Below are positions 16,720 to 24,284 of a stretch of DNA of 24,284 nt, piece by piece. Under the pieces are notes generated by a model. That model did no database searches. It was not told the DNA's origin and saw only the letters and a program-made list of their open reading frames with translations. Within the stretch, counting starts at the first letter, position 1. Every line of letters starts with the position of its first letter. The stretch comes from Bacteroidales bacterium UBA5206 (GTDB lineage Bacteria; Bacteroidota; Bacteroidia; Bacteroidales; Tenuifilaceae): NCBI GenBank assembly GCA_002412705.1, contig DHVO01000248.1:2089-26372 (forward strand), in the 5' to 3' direction. Made by a program: the position numbers and the translations under genes.

Positions 16720-18078
16720 ATGATAAAAAGATACCTACACGACATAACCATTGCTCTGGAGGCAATCCTTTCCAATAAGCTAAAATCTATTCTCACGGCG
16801 CTGGGTATTATATTTGGCGTTGCGGCAGTAATAAGCATGCTGGCCATTGGTAATGGGGCTAAGCAGGAAATACTGGAACAGATGAAAATGGTGGGAGTTA
16901 ATAACATTATTATTAACCCCATTTTTGAGGAACAGGACGAGCAACAAGCCGAAGGTGAAAATGGGAAGAAACAGAACCAGAAGTTCTCCCCAGGCCTTAC
17001 AGCTCTGGATTTAAAAGCCATTAAAGACATTGTACCCTCGGTTAAAAGCGCAAGTTCGGAAATAAGCCTAAACTCGTTTGTTCAGTATGAGGGACTTAGG
17101 ATGCCAGCCAAGATTATGGGTGTTTCTACCGATTATTTTGACCTATATAACTTACCCCTCGACAATGGTACATACTTCTCTAAACAACAAGAGGAGCATG
17201 GAATTCCTGTGTGCGTAATAGGCTCAAACATCAAAACAAAGTTCTTTGGGAAGGTCGATCCCATTGGGCAGTACATAAAGTTTGGCAGCGTATGGCTACA
17301 GGTTGTTGGCGTAATAAAGAAGAACGATGTTAAGGTTACAGGCTTTGAGAACGCTGGGGTTAGCGTTTACAACGACAATGTGTACATACCCGTTAACACC
17401 ATGTTACTTAGGTACAAAAACCGATCGGTAATAAACTCTCAAAAGTTGCAATCATCATCGGTTGGAGGTGGCGGCTTTTTCATCGTCTCCTTTGGCGGAA
17501 ACACTAACTCGCAGGCACCCTCTAACTATCACCAGCTGGACCGAATTATTGTTCAGGTTGCTGAGACCGAAGACATAAACACAACAACTAAAATAATTAG
17601 CCGCATGCTTATACGCCGACATGCCGGTGTAAAAGATTTTGAAATAACCGTTCCCGAGCTTCTCCTAAAGCAGCAACAGCGCACAAAAGATATATTTAAT
17701 ATAGTTCTTGGAGCCATTGCCAGTATCTCGCTGGTAGTTGGGGGTATTGGAATTATGAATATTATGTTTGCTTCGGTTATGGAACGCATAAAGGAGATAG
17801 GAACCCGATTGGCCATAGGAGCTAAGAAAGCCGATATCATTGCCCAATTCCTATCCGAAGCAGTTCTAATAAGCGTATCGGGCGGATTTATTGGGGTGGT
17901 GCTGGGAATAGTTCTCTCCAAGCTAATCACACATTTTGCCGATATAAAAACCATTGTTTCCCCGTTATCAGTACTCATTGCATTTGGGGTTTCGGCTGCT
18001 GTAGGGGTTGTTTTTGGGCTGTCGCCCGCAAAACGTGCAGCAGAGAAAGATCCTATAGAATCACTTAGATACGAATAG
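16720..18078 (+). CDS. MacB/FtsX-type ABC transporter permease without ATPase domain
   Basis: The transmembrane subunit of a type VII (MacB/LolCE-like) ABC system, which transmits ATP-driven movement across the membrane to the periplasm. The 452 residues begin with a first membrane helix (about 22-44, KSILTALGIIFGVAAVISML). A large periplasmic MacB-core domain follows (about 45-320), then three C-terminal helices (about 326-353, 368-395, 413-434) with the FtsX hallmark NIMFASVMERIKEIGTRLAIGAKKADI. It ends in the usual SPAKRAAEKDPIESLRYE. E. coli MacB is about 650 residues because it carries an N-terminal ATPase; none is present here and no Walker motif is visible. The ATPase must be a separate protein, and none is encoded in this operon. 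A Gly/Ser-rich stretch (about 247-262) interrupts the periplasmic domain. Confidence 0.92.
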   Translation: MIKRYLHDITIALEAILSNKLKSILTALGIIFGVAAVISMLAIGNGAKQEILEQMKMVGVNNIIINPIFEEQDEQQAEGENGKKQNQKFSPGLTALDLKAIKDIVPSVKSASSEISLNSFVQYEGLRMPAKIMGVSTDYFDLYNLPLDNGTYFSKQQEEHGIPVCVIGSNIKTKFFGKVDPIGQYIKFGSVWLQVVGVIKKNDVKVTGFENAGVSVYNDNVYIPVNTMLLRYKNRSVINSQKLQSSSVGGGGFFIVSFGGNTNSQAPSNYHQLDRIIVQVAETEDINTTTKIISRMLIRRHAGVKDFEITVPELLLKQQQRTKDIFNIVLGAIASISLVVGGIGIMNIMFASVMERIKEIGTRLAIGAKKADIIAQFLSEAVLISVSGGFIGVVLGIVLSKLITHFADIKTIVSPLSVLIAFGVSAAVGVVFGLSPAKRAAEKDPIESLRYE

Positions 18079-18094
18079 TAAAATTCACCACACC

Positions 18095-19570
18095 ATGCTT
18101 AAAAGTATAGCAACATCCCTTCTTATAGTAATATCCTTGGCTATAAACGCCCAAACAGTAGTGAATAAACTCACCCTGCAAGAGGTGCTCGATTTAGCCA
18201 AAGAGCAGTCACCCAGAGCCATTCAGGCTAAACACCAATTTAGAGCCGCATACTGGGAATACCGATCATATAAAGCAGAGTACCTTCCAAGCGTTACCTT
18301 TATTGGTACGCTTCCCGGTTTTAGCCGGCAAATAGTAAAGCACCAAAACAACGAGGGGGTTTACTCTTATGTGGAGGAGAACACAAATAGCATCTCTGGT
18401 GGGCTTACATTAAAGCAAAATATAGGTTTAACTGGTGGCGAGGTATTTATTGAGAGTAACCTAGAGCGAACCGATATTTTTGGCGATAACCAAACAACCA
18501 GTTACCTTTCTGTTCCAATAAGAATTGGCTTTCGCCAAGAGCTCTTTGGTTTCAATCAGCTAAAGTGGAATAAAAAAATTGAACCACTAAAGTACCTAGA
18601 AGCAAAGAGGAATTACCTAGATGCTCTTGAGTCAATATCATACGAAGCCACAGGCATTTTCTTTGACCTAATTCTGGCTCAGCAAAATTTAGTCACCGCA
18701 AAGCTCAACTATGCCAACTCCGATACCCTTTACAAAATAGCCAAGGGTCGCTATAATATTGGTACAATTGCAGAGAACGACCTTTTGCAAATGGAGCTAC
18801 GATTCCTCAATTCAGGCAATGACGTTAACGATGCCGAAGTTGATTTGCAACTTAAGAAGTTTAAGATAAAATCGTTCCTTGGCCTTAACGATCAGTACGA
18901 CATAGAACTAGTTATACCAAACGAATTCCCAAAGTTAACCCTTAACCACGAAAAGGTTTTAGCCCAAGCAAAACAGAACAACCCACTAATTTTATCGTAT
19001 GAAAGGGATTTTATAGAAGCGCAAAAAAGGGTTGCTGAGGCTAAGGCACAACGAGGATTTAGCGCTAGCCTCTACGCAAACTACGGGCTAACAAAAAGCG
19101 CCGCAGTTTTTGATGAAGTTTACGTTGACCCCATAGACCAGCAACGAGTTAACGTTGGGGTAACCATCCCCATTCTAGATTGGGGGTTGGGTAAAGGAAG
19201 GGTAAAAATGGCGCAGTCCAATATGGAGGTTACACGAACCGTTGTTCAGCAAAAAGTTATTGATTTTGAGCAAGATGTATTCCTTGAAGTTATGCGGTTT
19301 AACCAGCAGGATAACCAGCTGCTAATTGCAGCTAAAGCCGATACCATTTCCCAGCTGCGCTACAACGTTACCAAGGAGCGTTTCCTTATTGGGAAAATTG
19401 ATGTACTCGATTTGAATGTGGCTCAGTCTGAACGCGACCAAGCAAAGCAGAAGTACATTCAGTACATGCGGAGCTACTGGCAGAACTACTTTAACATGAG
19501 GCGCCGAACCCTTTACGACTTTGAAAACGACAAACCACTTTCTGTTGATTTTGAGGAGCTAATAAAGTAA
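18095..19570 (+). CDS. TolC-like outer-membrane efflux protein
   Basis: The outer-membrane channel of the tripartite pump. The 491 residues carry a signal peptide (MLKSIATSLLIVISLAINAQ) and the two-fold repeated helical layout of the OEP family: LTLQEVLDLAKEQSPRAIQAKHQFRAA near the start, and the second repeat around residue 285-300 (HEKVLAQAKQNNPLILSYERD). The motifs VNVGVTIPILDWGLGKGRVKMAQSN and RFLIGKIDVLDLNVAQSERDQAK are typical of the family. The gene starts 16 bp after the permease stop. TolC monomers form a trimer that docks onto the adaptor encoded two genes upstream. The transported substrate is not predictable from sequence. Confidence 0.93.
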   Translation: MLKSIATSLLIVISLAINAQTVVNKLTLQEVLDLAKEQSPRAIQAKHQFRAAYWEYRSYKAEYLPSVTFIGTLPGFSRQIVKHQNNEGVYSYVEENTNSISGGLTLKQNIGLTGGEVFIESNLERTDIFGDNQTTSYLSVPIRIGFRQELFGFNQLKWNKKIEPLKYLEAKRNYLDALESISYEATGIFFDLILAQQNLVTAKLNYANSDTLYKIAKGRYNIGTIAENDLLQMELRFLNSGNDVNDAEVDLQLKKFKIKSFLGLNDQYDIELVIPNEFPKLTLNHEKVLAQAKQNNPLILSYERDFIEAQKRVAEAKAQRGFSASLYANYGLTKSAAVFDEVYVDPIDQQRVNVGVTIPILDWGLGKGRVKMAQSNMEVTRTVVQQKVIDFEQDVFLEVMRFNQQDNQLLIAAKADTISQLRYNVTKERFLIGKIDVLDLNVAQSERDQAKQKYIQYMRSYWQNYFNMRRRTLYDFENDKPLSVDFEELIK

Positions 19571-19572
19571 TT

Positions 19573-20001
19573 GTGAGAGTAAAAATCCCCTTTGAGCTAA
19601 TAGAGATAGAAAAGAGCAGCTTTCATCCTGTAATTAACATCACGTTAAAGGGTGAGAGCTACCTTTTTGTTATTGATACTGGGGCTTCGCGTACGGTTAT
19701 CCACAGCGAACTAGCCGCCCAATTCCCAAGAATTGATATGGGTACATCGGAGCCTTTTGCAGCCAGCATCACGGCTGAATCCCTTCCTGTTACAATGGTG
19801 TGCATAGATAACCTCTACCTTGGTGAGAACCAATTTACCAACATTCAGGCTTTTAGCGCCGACTTATCAAGCATCTCATCCTATTACGAAACCATGACAG
19901 GCAAAAGGCTATACGGGTTATTAGGGTGCGACTTTATGATAAATACCAAGGCCACCATGAACTTCACAAAAAAGATATTAACACTAACCCGTATTGGCTA
20001 A
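19573..20001 (+). CDS. Retropepsin-like aspartic protease family protein
   Basis: A 142-residue protein with the single-domain retropepsin fold. The active-site motif FVIDTGASRTVI contains Asp35-Thr-Gly-Ala38. The second hallmark, LLGCDFM (116-122), stands for the Gly-x-Asp-Phe segment that follows the flap region. Such proteins work as dimers, each giving one catalytic Asp. No signal peptide, membrane helix or lipobox is present, so it should be cytosolic, although its operon partners are envelope proteins. The start is GTG, two bases after the TolC stop codon, which implies translational coupling; the frame has no earlier start in the gap. Family membership is good; proteolytic activity and its target are unknown. 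Confidence 0.82.
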   Translation: MRVKIPFELIEIEKSSFHPVINITLKGESYLFVIDTGASRTVIHSELAAQFPRIDMGTSEPFAASITAESLPVTMVCIDNLYLGENQFTNIQAFSADLSSISSYYETMTGKRLYGLLGCDFMINTKATMNFTKKILTLTRIG

Positions 20002-20123
20002 ATAAACGTGTATGAGGTTATTGGGATGCCACAATATCCCATATTATTAGTTATACAGGGCAATTAGTTGGTGCTAACACCCCACATCAGTAAATATCGG
20101 GTATCTATTCTCAAAAAAAAGTA

Positions 20124-20131
20124 TATATTTG
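20124..20131 (+). promoter_or_regulatory. -7 promoter element of secDF
   Basis: TATATTTG fits the TAnnTTTG consensus exactly; no clear -33 element is seen. It overlaps the TTG that opens the longer secDF frame, so that codon is almost certainly untranslated and the true start is ATG 20186, about 50 nt downstream. Confidence 0.5.
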
Positions 20132-20185
20132 CCCGATAATTTTCGGAATAAAGTAAAAATATCCAACCAATTAACACCAAAACCA

Positions 20186-23164
20186 ATGCAGAATAAAGGT
20201 GCGATTAGGTTTATAGCCATTGCATTAGCGCTGGTTTGCTTGTACCAGCTATCGTTTACTTGGGTAACAAAAAGGGTAGAAAAACAAGCTCGCGAATATG
20301 CTAACGGAGACTCAGCAAAAGAGTTCTACTACCTAGATTCTATTGCTTCGGAGCCTGTTTACAACTTTTTATGGGTGAGAGATTTCACCTTTAGGGAGTG
20401 TAAAGAGCGTGAGATTAACCTAGGTCTTGACCTTAAGGGTGGGATGAACGTAACCCTACAGGTTTCTGTTGAGGACATCGTTAAGTCGTTATCGAACAAC
20501 AACACCGATAGCACTTTCCTTAAGGCATTTGATCTTGCAAAGACCCTTCCTGCAAATCAGGATTTCATTACCCGTTTTGGAACAGCATTTGAAACCGTTG
20601 CTCCAAATGCAAGGCTAGCCCCATTCTTCCAAACCAGAGAGCTAAGCGACAGAATAACCTTTAACTCAACCAACCAAGAGGTAATTGAAGTTATTCGTGC
20701 TGAAGCAGAGGGCGCTATTTCAAACTCGTTCAACATTATCCGTAACCGTATCGACCGCTTTGGCGTATCTCAGCCAAACATTCAGCGCCTCGAGAACTCA
20801 GGACGTATTCTTGTTGAACTTCCAGGTGTAAAAGAGCCAGAGCGTGTTCGTAAGCTTCTTCAAGGAACTGCTAGCCTAGAGTTCTGGGAAACCTACGACA
20901 ACCAAGAGGTGTACCCACTACTTGAGAATGCTAACAGAAAAATCAAGGAGATTCGCGATGCGCAAGCTACCGAAAACACTCAGGTTGCTGAAACCAATGA
21001 AGCAGCAGAGGTTGCTCCTGCCGATACCACTGGAAACGAACTAGTCGATCTTCTTAAGCAAGAAGGTGCTGCCGATACAACTGCATTGGCAACAAACGCT
21101 CAGTTCGAAAAAGAGTTCCCTCTTTTTGCAAAGCTAAGACCATCGGCTGGTGCTAACAATCAGCTAATGCCTGGCCCTGCGGTAGGTCTTGCTCATTACA
21201 GGGACACTGCCGCTGTAAACGCATTCCTTAACATGCCACAGGTTAAGGTTTTATTCCCTAGGGATATTCGGTTCCTATGGACCATTAAGCCTGTTAAATG
21301 GGACAAAACCGAAAGCCTATACGAGCTTATTGCAATTAAAGCATCAAGCCGCGACGGAAAAGCCCCTCTTGATGGTAGCGTAGTTACCGAAGCTCGCGAG
21401 GAATTTGGCAATAATGGTGGAAGCACTGCAGAGGTTTCAATGGTTATGAACGCCGAAGGTTCAAAAACTTGGGCTCGATTAACTGCTGATAACATTGGAA
21501 GCAGCATTGCAATTGTACTAGACGATTACGTTTACTCATATCCTAGGGTTAACGACGAAATTAAGGGTGGACGCTCTTCAATCACTGGAGACTTTACCGT
21601 TAACGAGGCGAAAGACCTTGCAAACGTGCTTAAATCAGGTAAACTACCTGCTCCTGCACGTATTATTCAAGAAGAAATTGTTGGTCCATCGCTAGGTAAG
21701 GCGGCTATTAACTCAGGCTTTACCTCATTCCTACTAGCGTTTGTTGTAGTGCTAATCTTTATGCTATTCTACTACAGCTTTAGCGCTGGTTTTATTGCCG
21801 ATATCGCTCTAATAGCCAACTTATTCTTCCTTATTGGTGTACTTGCTTCGTTTGGTGCAACCCTAACCCTACCTGGTATTGCTGGTATTGTGCTTACCCT
21901 TGGTATGGCGGTTGACGCAAACGTACTTGTTTTTGAACGTATCCGCGAGGAGCTACGCAGCGGTAAAGGCGACTCATTGGCCATTGCCGACGGTTATAAA
22001 AACGCCTACTCTGCTATTATCGACGGTAACGTTACCACCCTGCTAACAGGTGTAATTCTTTACGTGTTCGGTTCAGGCCCAATCCGCGGTTTTGCTACCA
22101 CTCTAGTAATTGGTATCCTTACCTCGTTGTTTAGCGCCCTATTCCTAACCCGTTTAATTGTTGAGATGATGGGTAAGCGCAAAGGCGGCCTACGCTTCTC
22201 AACCCGTTTCTCTGAAGGTGCATTCAAAAACGCTAAGTTCAACTTTATTGGTGGACGCAAAGTAGCCTACATCATCTCTTCTGGCTTAATGATTATCTTC
22301 ATTGCTTCTCTAGCAATCAGAGGTCTGAACCCAGGTATCGATTTTGCAGGTGGACGTACTTACGTTGTTAAGTTCGACCAAAGCGTTTCTACCGTTGAAA
22401 TTGCCGATGATCTAAGGAACGTGTTTGGTAACGCTCCAGAGGTTAAAACCTTTGGCGACGACAACCAAGTAAAGATTACCACCAAGTACAAAATTGATGT
22501 TGAGGGTGAAAACGTTGATAACGAAGTAGATTCACTACTGTACATAGGTCTTAAGAATCAACTTCCTACCGATATAGATTTGAGCTCATTTAGAACAGAC
22601 TATAAGCAGAGCTCAATGAAGGTTGGTCCAACCATTGCTCACGACATTAAGCGTGATGCTGTAATTGCAGTATTCCTGGCTCTTATCGCAATCTTCCTTT
22701 ACATCTTGATTCGTTTCAAGAACTGGAGGTTTAGTACAGGTGCTGTTGCTGCTCTTGCACACGATACCATTGTAGTTATAGGTGTATTCTCAATACTTTA
22801 CAATAGGGTTCCATTTAGCATGGAGATTGACCAAGCATTTATTGCAGCAATTCTAACCATCATTGGTTACTCTATCAACGACACGGTGATTATTTTTGAC
22901 CGTATCCGTGAGTACATTGGTCTATACCCAAAACGCGATAGGATTACCAATATCAATAATGCGCTTAACGACACGCTAAGCCGTACATTTGCTACCTCAT
23001 TCTCTACCCTAGTGGTTCTTATACCTATTTTCTTCTTTGGTGGAGAGGTTATTCGTGGTTTCATTTTCGGACTAATTATTGGTATTCTAGTAGGTACCTA
23101 CTCTTCACTGTTCGTAGCATCACCAATTGCTTTCGACCTTGAGAAAAAGGGCGCCAAGAAGGCA
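20186..23164 (+). CDS. secDF: Protein translocase SecDF, fused SecD-SecF
   Basis: A proton-driven membrane protein of the RND family that assists SecYEG in moving proteins across the inner membrane. Bacteroidetes make SecD and SecF as one chain; 993 residues is normal. The SecD half has a first helix (about 7-27), LGLDLKGGMNV (79-89), then the periplasmic P1 region. P1 is enlarged by an Ala/Glu/Thr-rich linker at roughly 255-300, also common in the phylum. It is followed by IIQEEIVGPSLGKAAINSG and helices with GMAVDANVLVFERIREE. The SecF half begins with NPGIDFAGGRTYVVKF (715-730) and contains FKNWRFSTGAVAALAHDT and GYSINDTVIIFDRIRE. Both carry the conserved Asp/Arg residues expected for proton flow. 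The start is ATG 20186 because the upstream TTG falls in the promoter. Confidence 0.97.
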
Positions 23165-23186
23165 TAATTTGCCTTAAAACATACTG

Positions 23187-23217
23187 AAAAGCCCACTCCA
23201 AAAGGAGTGGGCTTTTT
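23187..23217 (+). terminator. Intrinsic terminator of secDF
   Basis: GCCCACTCC (23191-23199) and GGAGTGGGC (23204-23212) form a perfect 9-bp stem with an AAAA loop, preceded by AAAA and followed by TTTTTATTT. It lies 23 bp after the stop codon. Confidence 0.93.
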
Positions 23218-23293
23218 ATTTGCAGCATGCATACCCAAAATACTTTGCTAATAAATAAACCAACCTGTACTGGCTTAATCTAATAGAACAAAT

Positions 23294-23301
23294 TACCTTT
23301 G
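23294..23301 (+). promoter_or_regulatory. -7 promoter element of tatA
   Basis: TACCTTTG matches TAnnTTTG exactly, only 14 bp before the tatA ATG. No convincing -33 partner is present. If used, the transcript would have a leader of roughly 5-12 nt. Confidence 0.45.
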
Positions 23302-23315
23302 CAAAAACTGGACTT

Positions 23316-23570
23316 ATGCCCACTCTAACATTCATAGGCCTATCGGAGCTAATTTTCATTTTCCTAGCAATACTCCTACTATTTGGTTCTAAAAGAATAC
23401 CAGAGGTAGCAAGGGGATTGGGTAAGGGCGTTAGGGAGTTTCAAAAGGCTACCAACGAGATTAGGCAAGAAATAGCTAATGCAACCGAAGACATTAGCCA
23501 TACATCCACATCGCCAAAGAAATTGGAGGAGAAAAGTACTCCCAGCAACAGTTCAGAAATCCACTCATAA
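23316..23570 (+). CDS. tatA: Sec-independent protein translocase subunit TatA/E
   Basis: TatA oligomers form the pore-like element of the twin-arginine pathway, which exports folded proteins. The 84-residue protein has the standard layout: a short periplasmic N-terminus with a polar residue (Glu11), one membrane helix (about 8-23), the Phe-Gly hinge (23-24), and an amphipathic helix, KRIPEVARGLGKGVREFQKA. A hydrophilic, Ser/Thr/Lys-rich tail follows. TatB would be longer, so TatA/E is preferred. No tatC is adjacent. ATG 23316 is the only sensible start. It follows secDF but is separated from it by a terminator. Confidence 0.94.
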   Translation: MPTLTFIGLSELIFIFLAILLLFGSKRIPEVARGLGKGVREFQKATNEIRQEIANATEDISHTSTSPKKLEEKSTPSNSSEIHS

Positions 23571-23571
23571 A

Positions 23572-23586
23572 GGCTATAATCTAGCC
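23572..23586 (+). terminator. Weak hairpin after tatA
   Basis: GGCTA-taatc-TAGCC begins just after the tatA stop codon. The stem is only 5 bp and is followed by GTTTAAC rather than a T run, so termination here is doubtful. Confidence 0.25.
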
Positions 23587-23636
23587 GTTTAACAATTATT
23601 ATATCATAAAAGTAGGATTATTACTTTTTTTGCTGC

Positions 23637-23644
23637 TATCTTTG
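23637..23644 (+). promoter_or_regulatory. -7 promoter element of the last gene
   Basis: TATCTTTG matches TAnnTTTG. It lies 104 bp before the ATG at 23749, giving a leader of about 100 nt. No matching -33 element is clear, although the preceding stretch is T-rich. Confidence 0.45.
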
Positions 23645-23748
23645 CAGCCCCAAATACACATTTGAACTAGCACAAAAAGAGCTCTTTACATATTGGAATA
23701 ATATAGACACATACCGGAAAGCCGGGATTTTTAATTACCAGTACACTC

Positions 23749-24284
23749 ATGAAAAAGTTTGAAAAGGATGCTTTCGGAGAGAAACCCGTGAGGAGGAGTA
23801 AATCCGAGGAAGAAAATGCACCAACTTATCGCCCAAGGTCGTACAGACCTAGGATAACCGAAGAGGAGACTCCTGCTAGTGAACCAACAGAAAGAAAAGT
23901 AAGAGAAGAACGCCCAAAACCTCAAGCAATCTCATCTGAAAATACAGATTCTGAACGTCCTCGCGTAGAGCGCAAATCGTACTTTACCAAAAGACACGAA
24001 AGCCAATCAGCTAACAACGAAGAGGAACGTACCCCATACGAGCGTAAACCCAGATCGTTTGATAAGGATAGAAATCCTTTTAGTAGCGACGACAGCTCTA
24101 ACGAAGGGGAACGCCGATCATTTAACAGAGACCGTAAACCATTTGATGGCGAACGCCGTGAGCGCAGAAGCTTTGACGGCGAGCGCAAACCCTTTAACCG
24201 TGAGGGTGGCGAGCGTCGTTCTTTTGACCGCGATCGCAAACCGTTTGATGGTGAAAGACGTGAGCGCAAACCGTTTGATGGCGA
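23749..24284 (+). CDS. Charged repeat-rich N-terminus, probable rRNA pseudouridine synthase (RluB-like), 3' end outside window
   Basis: The frame opens at ATG 23749 (MKKFEKDAFGEKPVRRSKSE) and stays open for 178 codons to the right edge. No folded domain is reached. The sequence is low-complexity and rich in Arg, Lys, Glu, Asp, Phe and Pro. From about residue 120 it breaks into short repeats built on R-K-P-F-D-G-E-R-R and R-R-S-F-(D/N)-R-D. Bacteroidetes RluB-type 23S rRNA pseudouridine synthases often carry such disordered, RNA-binding-like N-terminal extensions, and this is my preferred reading; a DEAD-box helicase or another RNA-binding protein is also possible. The opposite strand also has an open frame here, but its Arg/Ser-rich product is only the shadow of the repeats. 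Confidence 0.65.
   Translation, partial: MKKFEKDAFGEKPVRRSKSEEENAPTYRPRSYRPRITEEETPASEPTERKVREERPKPQAISSENTDSERPRVERKSYFTKRHESQSANNEEERTPYERKPRSFDKDRNPFSSDDSSNEGERRSFNRDRKPFDGERRERRSFDGERKPFNREGGERRSFDRDRKPFDGERRERKPFDG
24109..24284 (+). repeat. Degenerate in-frame tandem repeats inside the last gene
   Basis: Related units such as CGCAAACCGTTTGATGG, CGTAAACCATTTGATGG and GAACGCCG/GAGCGTCG recur at irregular 27-45 base intervals and stay in frame. Third-base differences between copies show these are old repeats under protein-level selection, not a recent expansion. They continue past the right edge. Confidence 0.75.

Noticed and set aside
20022..20081. Two small hairpins after the aspartic protease gene (TGGGAT/ATCCCA and GGTG/CACC)
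   Set aside because: The stems are only 6 and 4 bp with no T run, so I cannot support a terminator for the efflux operon.
20129..20185. 19-codon upstream extension of secDF from TTG
   Set aside because: The TTG is part of the -7 promoter element, and the extra residues are not part of the normal SecDF N-terminus.
23714..23725. CCGG-aaag-CCGG hairpin in the leader of the last gene
   Set aside because: A 4-bp stem is too short to distinguish from chance, although TTTTT follows shortly after.
23922..24269. 115-codon minus-strand frame rich in Arg, Ser and Leu
   Set aside because: It is the antisense shadow of the charged repeats in the plus-strand gene.
24109..24284. Repeats resembling a CRISPR array
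   Set aside because: The units are degenerate, unevenly spaced, in frame and coding; no cas genes are present.

Overview
The window comes from a member of the Bacteroidota, most likely Bacteroidales or a close relative. The evidence is a SusC/SusD pair, the single-chain SecD-SecF fusion typical of the phylum, a TIGR02757 (DUF2400) protein, starts without Shine-Dalgarno sequences, and repeated matches to the Bacteroidetes -7 promoter element TAnnTTTG. It reads as ordinary, fairly AT-rich chromosome. I see no rRNA, tRNA, insertion sequence, phage gene, integrase or CRISPR array.

Region by region: (1) 1-4203, minus strand: the 5' part of a biotin carboxylase gene running off the left edge, with a possible repeated operator upstream, then mutS with its own promoter and terminator. 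(2) 4204-4742: non-coding, with three hairpins. (3) 4743-5411, minus: an unrecognised small secreted protein. (4) 5501-10803, minus: an outer-membrane uptake operon read SusC-like TonB receptor, SusD-like lipoprotein, Calx-beta lipoprotein, closed by a strong terminator. (5) 11215-13471, minus: a LolD-type ATPase, a TIGR02757 protein and a TrmN6-type tRNA methyltransferase in close series. (6) 13744-15202, plus: glmM with its terminator. (7) 15319-20001, plus: a MacAB-TolC-like efflux operon of adaptor, FtsX/MacB-type permease, TolC-like channel and a small retropepsin-like aspartic protease; no ATPase gene lies in it. (8) 20124-23217, plus: secDF with promoter and terminator. (9) 23294-23570: tatA. 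(10) 23749 to the right edge: the first 178 codons of a protein with a charged, repeat-rich N-terminus, probably the extension of a pseudouridine synthase.

Much of the content concerns the envelope: amino-sugar synthesis (GlmM), lipoprotein sorting (LolD), Sec and Tat export, efflux, and TonB-dependent uptake. The most unusual points are the efflux operon that carries a permease without its ATPase and ends in a cytosolic-looking aspartic protease, and the paired 16-base repeats 32 bp apart upstream of the biotin carboxylase gene. I found no clear evidence of a wholly new system.
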